Positions 7,971 to 11,321 of a stretch of DNA of 11,321 nt are shown here, one piece after another. The notes below the pieces were generated by a model. The model did not search any database, was not told where the DNA came from, and saw only the letters and a program-made list of their open reading frames with translations. Origin of the DNA: Actinomycetota bacterium (GTDB taxonomy: Bacteria; Actinomycetota; Actinomycetes; Nanopelagicales; Nanopelagicaceae); the NCBI GenBank assembly GCA_947496345.1, contig CANMCL010000023.1:1-11321 (forward strand), written 5' to 3'. The number at the start of each line of letters is the position of its first letter. Position 1 is the first letter of the stretch. A program made the translations under genes and the position numbers.

Positions 7971-9417
7971 TCCAAAGGGATTTCTAACTACACCACGTGA
8001 GACGCCTAAGCGTCGTCCAGTTGATGTGCGAATCAAAGATTGGCATGAAGTTTATGAAACACAGAGTATGGAGCACCTACAAAAGCAAGCGGGACGCTGC
8101 ATGGATTGCGGAATCCCGTTCTGTCACGAGGGATGCCCACTCGGTAATTTAATTCCAGAGTGGAATGACTTGATCTGGCGCGGCGATAAAGAAGAAGCGA
8201 TCGCTCGGTTACACGCAACTAATAATTTCCCAGAATTCACAGGTCGTTTATGTCCAGCCCCTTGCGAAACTGCGTGCGTGGTCGGAATTAATGCTGATGC
8301 AGTCACAATTAAGCAGGTAGAACTGCGAACAATTGAAGAAGCGTTTGGTGCTGGAAATGTAAAGCCAACCCCACCTGATCGCTTAACTGGCAAGACCGTT
8401 GCAGTTATCGGGTCGGGTCCTGCTGGCTTAGCAGCAGCGCAACAACTAACTCGTGCTGGCCATACCGTAGCTGTTTATGAGCGCGCCGATAAAATTGGTG
8501 GGCTACTTCGTTACGGAATTCCAGAGTTTAAGATGGAGAAAAGCGTCCTTGATCGCCGCCTCAATCAGATGGAGAAAGAGGGAACTCGTTTCCGACCTGG
8601 CGTTAATGTTGGCGTTGAATTAACTGGCGCAGATTTACGCAGAAAGTACGATGCAATTGTGGTCGCCGTTGGTGCCACGCAGTGGCGTGATCTTCCAATT
8701 AAAGGGCGCGAAAATAAAGGCGTTTACCAAGCGATGGAATTTCTACCTTGGGGCAATAAACAAGCCCTTGGAGAAGTGACCAACCCAGATATTAACGTTG
8801 CCGGAAAGCACGTTGTCATCTTGGGCGGGGGAGATACAGGTGCAGATTGTCTCGGTACATCTGTTCGTCAAGGAGCTGCCAGCGTTACTCAATTAGAGAT
8901 TATGCCCCGACCAACGGAGGAACGTCCTAGTGGACAACCTTGGCCAACTTATCCAATGATCTACCGCGTTTCATCTGCGCATGAAGAGTTGGATAATCGT
9001 GTATTTGCCGTTAGCACCGAAGAATTTGTAGGAGATGGCAAAGGAAATTTGAAAGCTTTAAAAATTGTTGAAACACAATTCTCTAACGGAAAGTTCGAAC
9101 CAGTTCCTGGCACCGAAAGAGAGATACCTGCAGATTTTGTCTTCTTGGCGATGGGATTTACTGGTCCTGAAAAATCAGAGATTCTGACTCAGCTGGAAGT
9201 TGAATTAGATGATCGCGGAAATATTAAACGAGATGAGAATTATCAGAGCAGTGTGGAAGGAATATTTGTAGCCGGAGATGCTGGTCGTGGTCAGTCGCTT
9301 ATTGTTTGGGCAATCGCCGAAGGCCGCAGCGCAGCGGCAGGTGTAGATAAATATCTCGAAGGGGAAACCCAATTACCTGCACCAATTGAGCCAACCGATC
9401 GATCTTTAATGGTTTAG
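7963..9417 (+). CDS. gltD: Glutamate synthase (NADPH) small subunit
   Basis: GltD oxidises NADPH on FAD and feeds electrons through Fe-S clusters to the FMN of GltB. It has 484 residues, normal for the family. The N-terminal Fe-S domain holds Cys46, Cys49, Cys54 and Cys58 ([14 protein letters not shown]) and a second set, Cys97, Cys101 and Cys105 (CPAPCETAC), for two 4Fe-4S clusters. The FAD Rossmann motif is VIGSGPAG at 148-155. The NADPH motif is [13 protein letters not shown] at 284-296. The C-terminal flavin contact is [19 protein letters not shown] at 433-451, where GDAGRG binds the FAD. The start has a strong ribosome site and overlaps the gltB stop by 8 bases (7963-7970). The 79-base gap after it shows no clear terminator. 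Family relatives with the same fold (DPD reductase domain, NfnB) are less likely, because gltB is adjacent and the length matches. Confidence 0.98.
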   Translation: MADPKGFLTTPRETPKRRPVDVRIKDWHEVYETQSMEHLQKQAGRCMDCGIPFCHEGCPLGNLIPEWNDLIWRGDKEEAIARLHATNNFPEFTGRLCPAPCETACVVGINADAVTIKQVELRTIEEAFGAGNVKPTPPDRLTGKTVAVIGSGPAGLAAAQQLTRAGHTVAVYERADKIGGLLRYGIPEFKMEKSVLDRRLNQMEKEGTRFRPGVNVGVELTGADLRRKYDAIVVAVGATQWRDLPIKGRENKGVYQAMEFLPWGNKQALGEVTNPDINVAGKHVVILGGGDTGADCLGTSVRQGAASVTQLEIMPRPTEERPSGQPWPTYPMIYRVSSAHEELDNRVFAVSTEEFVGDGKGNLKALKIVETQFSNGKFEPVPGTEREIPADFVFLAMGFTGPEKSEILTQLEVELDDRGNIKRDENYQSSVEGIFVAGDAGRGQSLIVWAIAEGRSAAAGVDKYLEGETQLPAPIEPTDRSLMV

Positions 9418-9484
9418 GTGTTGCATTCCACTGAAATTAACTTCCTGTTCTCCTGCAAAGTAACCAGTTATGAATTCGATTAGA

Positions 9485-9490
9485 TAAGGT
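9485..9490 (+). promoter_or_regulatory. Possible -10 box for a leaderless pyk transcript
   Basis: TAAGGT fits the actinobacterial TANNNT -10 pattern and is followed by exactly six bases before the ATG at 9497, the spacing typical of leaderless promoters. No convincing -35 is seen about 17 bases upstream. The same bases contain AAGG, which could instead be a weak ribosome site 7 bases from the ATG, so the two readings cannot be separated by eye. Confidence 0.3.
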
Positions 9491-9496
9491 AGTCAC

Positions 9497-10936
9497 ATGC
9501 GTCGCGCGAAGATTGTTTGCACAATGGGTCCAGCAGTTGAATCTGCTGAAAAGGTACGTGAACTAATTGACGCTGGAATGAATATGGCGCGCCTCAACCT
9601 CTCTCATGGTGGGTATCCAGAACATCAAGCGCGCTTAGATCAAGTACGCAAGGCTTCCAAAGAGGCGGGCGTTCCAGTGGCAATTCTGGTTGACCTGCAA
9701 GGTCCCAAGATTCGTTTAGCTCGATTCAAGGCAGGTCCTCACGATTTGGCGCGCGGAGAGATTTTTACTATCACAACAGATGAAATTGAAGGCACCAAAG
9801 ATCGTGTTGGAACTACCTACAAGGGTCTTCCGGGTGATTGCAAAGCTGGCGATCGCATCTTGATTGATGACGGAAAAGTTACGGTAGAAGTTATTGAAGT
9901 TAAAGGTAATGACGTAGTCACAAAAGTTGTTGAGCCCGGTGCAGTTAGCAACAATAAAGGAATTAACTTGCCTGGTGTTGCGGTTTCAGTACCAGCCCTT
10001 TCTGAGAAAGATATGGATGACCTTCGCTGGGGTTTGAAAGCTGGCGCTGACTTCATCGCCCTGTCGTTTGTTCGCAGCGCAGATGACATCGTTGATGTTC
10101 ATCGCATTATGGATGAAGTTGGCATTCGCATCCCGGTAATCGCCAAAATAGAGAAGCCACAAGCAGTGGCAAACTTGCAAGAGATCGTTAACGCCTTTGA
10201 TGGCATTATGGTTGCGCGTGGTGATCTAGGCGTAGAACTTCCTATTGAAGAGGTCCCGCTGGTACAAAAGCATTGCATCCAGCTAGCCCGCGAAGCTGCA
10301 AAACCTGTCATTGTTGCAACCCAGATGCTTGACTCGATGATCACGAATTCGCGCCCAACTCGCGCTGAAGCGACAGATTGCGCAAATGCTGTTTTAGATG
10401 GCGCGGATGCGCTGATGTTGTCGGGTGAAACTTCCGTTGGGGCGTTCGCCGTTGAATCCGTCCAGACAATGGCACGCATTATTACTCATACCGAAGAAGG
10501 CGGAATGGACATGATCCGCCCAATGAAATCAACGCCAAAAACTAAAGGTGGAGCAATCACCAAAGCGGCAGCTGAAGTCGGTGCAATTGTTGGCGCTAAA
10601 TACTTAGTTACCTTCACTCAATCTGGTGATTCAGCGCGACGTACCGCCCGCTTGCGTTCACCAATTCCGATCTTGGCATTTACTCCTGAAGTTGGAACCT
10701 ACAATCGCATGGCCCTCGATTGGGGAGTTGAACCAGAGTTAACGGCGATGGTGAAGCACACCGATGAAATGGTTAAGCAGGTTGACACTTTTCTACTTAA
10801 GTCCAAGCGCTGTAAAGAAGGCGAGCTGGTTGTAATTGTCGCTGGATCGCCTCCAGGAATTCCAGGCTCAACCAATGCAATGCGCGTTCACCGCGTAGGC
10901 GATGCTGTGGGTGGCGCTGCTCCTGCTTACCGTTAA
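9497..10936 (+). CDS. pyk: Pyruvate kinase
   Basis: Pyruvate kinase turns phosphoenolpyruvate and ADP into pyruvate and ATP at the end of glycolysis in the cytoplasm. The 479-residue protein starts MRRAKIVCTMGPA, the usual actinobacterial N-terminus. Domain A carries ARLNLSHGG (Arg32, Asn34, Ser36) and the signature IPVIAKIEKPQAV with Lys217 (acid/base) and Glu219. Asp243 in ARGDLG completes the divalent metal site, and Thr275 lies in VATQMLDS. Domain B spans about 69-165, starting at GPKIRL. PTRAEATDCANAVLDGADA and LSGETSVG follow at 287-305 and 308-315, and the C-terminal allosteric domain is about 345-479. Lys101 aligns with position 117 of the rabbit muscle enzyme, where Lys goes with potassium-independent activity. 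The gene ends 15 bases before a tRNA. Its own promoter probably lies in 9418-9496. Confidence 0.98.
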   Translation: MRRAKIVCTMGPAVESAEKVRELIDAGMNMARLNLSHGGYPEHQARLDQVRKASKEAGVPVAILVDLQGPKIRLARFKAGPHDLARGEIFTITTDEIEGTKDRVGTTYKGLPGDCKAGDRILIDDGKVTVEVIEVKGNDVVTKVVEPGAVSNNKGINLPGVAVSVPALSEKDMDDLRWGLKAGADFIALSFVRSADDIVDVHRIMDEVGIRIPVIAKIEKPQAVANLQEIVNAFDGIMVARGDLGVELPIEEVPLVQKHCIQLAREAAKPVIVATQMLDSMITNSRPTRAEATDCANAVLDGADALMLSGETSVGAFAVESVQTMARIITHTEEGGMDMIRPMKSTPKTKGGAITKAAAEVGAIVGAKYLVTFTQSGDSARRTARLRSPIPILAFTPEVGTYNRMALDWGVEPELTAMVKHTDEMVKQVDTFLLKSKRCKEGELVVIVAGSPPGIPGSTNAMRVHRVGDAVGGAAPAYR

Positions 10937-10951
10937 GATTTGAGGATAAAG

Positions 10952-11024
10952 GCCTCGGTACTCCAACGGTAGAGAGGGCAGTCTCAAACACTGCATAGTG
11001 TCGGTTCGAATCCGACTCGAGGCA
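10952..11024 (+). tRNA. tRNA with anticodon CAA (Leu) but short, class I variable region
   Basis: The 73 bases fold as a complete cloverleaf. The acceptor stem pairs 10952-10958 with 11017-11023 (six Watson-Crick pairs and one G-U), and A73 is 11024. U8-A9 are 10959-10960. The D stem is CTC at 10961-10963 with GAG at 10974-10976, and the D loop carries GG at 10968-10969. The anticodon stem GCAGT (10978-10982) pairs fully with ACTGC (10990-10994) around loop CTCAAAC, giving anticodon CAA at 10985-10987 (codon UUG). The variable region ATAGT (10995-10999) has only 5 nt. The T arm GTCGG/CCGAC encloses TTCGAAT. Tertiary pairs U8:A14, A15:U48 and G26:A44 are all available. CCA is not encoded. It has a leucine anticodon and A73, but lacks the long variable arm of standard bacterial tRNA-Leu. 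Confidence 0.88.
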
Positions 11025-11052
11025 CATGAATATAAAGACGCGGATGTGAACC

Positions 11053-11321
11053 ATGGATAAACCTGGCAAAAGCGTTCCAAAGCGGATCAGAATTCTCGTT
11101 GCTGAAGATGAAGCGCTGATCCGAATGGATCTAGTTGAGATGCTGGGTGAGGCCGGTTATGAAGTTGTAGCCGAAGCAGCTGATGGTGCGCAAGCAATTG
11201 AATTAGCGCAACTGCATAAGCCAGATCTTGCAATCCTTGATGTGAAGATGCCAGTCCTTGATGGAATATCTGCTGCTGAGAAAATTATTACGATCGCACC
11301 AGTTTTAATGTTGACCGCATT
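11053..11321 (+). CDS. pdtaR: PdtaR-like ANTAR response regulator, 5' part (3' end outside window)
   Basis: 89 residues of a receiver domain are visible. The first acidic cluster is AEDEALIRMDLVEML at 17-31 (Glu18, Asp19), the phosphate-accepting Asp63 sits in LAILDVKMP, and Thr88 in LMLTA is the conserved switch Thr. The AEDEALIRMDL string, the HKPDLAILDVKMP block and the position after pyk match the actinobacterial PdtaR family (Rv1626 in M. tuberculosis), which has a C-terminal ANTAR domain that binds RNA hairpins to prevent termination. That domain is beyond the window, so the ANTAR assignment is by homology. The start at 11053 is the first usable ATG, since the ATG at 11044 is followed at once by TGA. 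No strong ribosome site is seen. A -10-like TATAAA lies at 11031-11036, just after the tRNA. The partner kinase (PdtaS type) is not in this window. Confidence 0.9.
   Translation, partial: MDKPGKSVPKRIRILVAEDEALIRMDLVEMLGEAGYEVVAEAADGAQAIELAQLHKPDLAILDVKMPVLDGISAAEKIITIAPVLMLTA

Noticed and set aside
9418..9496. A terminator after gltD
   Set aside because: The only repeats are a 5-bp TTGCA/TGCAA pair 28 bases apart and TAACcaGTTA, with no T-run. This is too weak to call.
10976..10992. Reading the tRNA anticodon as CTC (Glu)
   Set aside because: That frame leaves the anticodon stem mostly unpaired (GGGCA against ACACT). The CAA frame gives five Watson-Crick pairs and U33 in place.
10797..11080. 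Antisense open frames across the end of pyk, the tRNA and the pdtaR start
   Set aside because: They run through a tRNA on the other strand and resemble no known protein. Their existence follows from codon bias of the sense strand.

Overview
The window looks like a core chromosomal segment of a compact, low-GC actinobacterium. By eye the GC content is a little under one half. The gene order (trpA, lgt, gltB, gltD, pyk, a tRNA, then a PdtaR-type ANTAR response regulator) recalls the order in Streptomyces and mycobacteria, and the PdtaR, Lgt and Pyk sequences have actinobacterial signatures. Moderate GC and very short gaps fit a streamlined aquatic lineage such as the acI/Nanopelagicales group. 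That placement is an inference from composition and synteny, not from a marker gene. All genes are on the + strand. I see no insertion sequence, phage gene, CRISPR array or non-coding stretch over 300 bases.

Layout. Positions 1-3311 hold a tight run of five genes: the 3' part of trpA, a four-helix MauE/DoxX-like membrane protein with a CxC motif, a membrane-anchored DsbA-like thiol oxidoreductase (CPAC), prolipoprotein diacylglyceryl transferase (lgt), and a VIT1/CCC1-family metal transporter. The MauE-like protein, the DsbA-like protein and Lgt form a small envelope-maturation group: probable disulphide chemistry plus lipoprotein anchoring. Its first gene overlaps the end of the tryptophan operon. 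A hairpin followed by six T residues (3369-3397) closes this unit.

Positions 3398-9417 are the glutamate synthase operon. A short leader contains an 8-bp inverted repeat next to the ribosome binding site. It is followed by the large subunit gltB and the small subunit gltD, which overlap by 8 bases. Together they make the NADPH-dependent GOGAT that turns glutamine plus 2-oxoglutarate into two glutamates.

Positions 9418-11321 hold pyk (pyruvate kinase), a 73-nt tRNA with anticodon CAA starting 15 nt after the pyk stop, and the start of a PdtaR-like response regulator 28 nt after the tRNA, cut by the window edge.

No clearly undescribed multi-gene system is visible; most of this is conserved housekeeping. 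The most unusual item is the tRNA. It has a leucine anticodon and leucine-type identity bases (A73, U8:A14, A15:U48) but the short 5-nt variable region of a class I tRNA, whereas normal bacterial leucine tRNAs carry a long variable arm. Secondary points are the gltB leader inverted repeat, a Trp where E. coli Lgt has an essential His, a possible leaderless promoter for pyk, and a Lys in pyruvate kinase that predicts potassium-independent activity.
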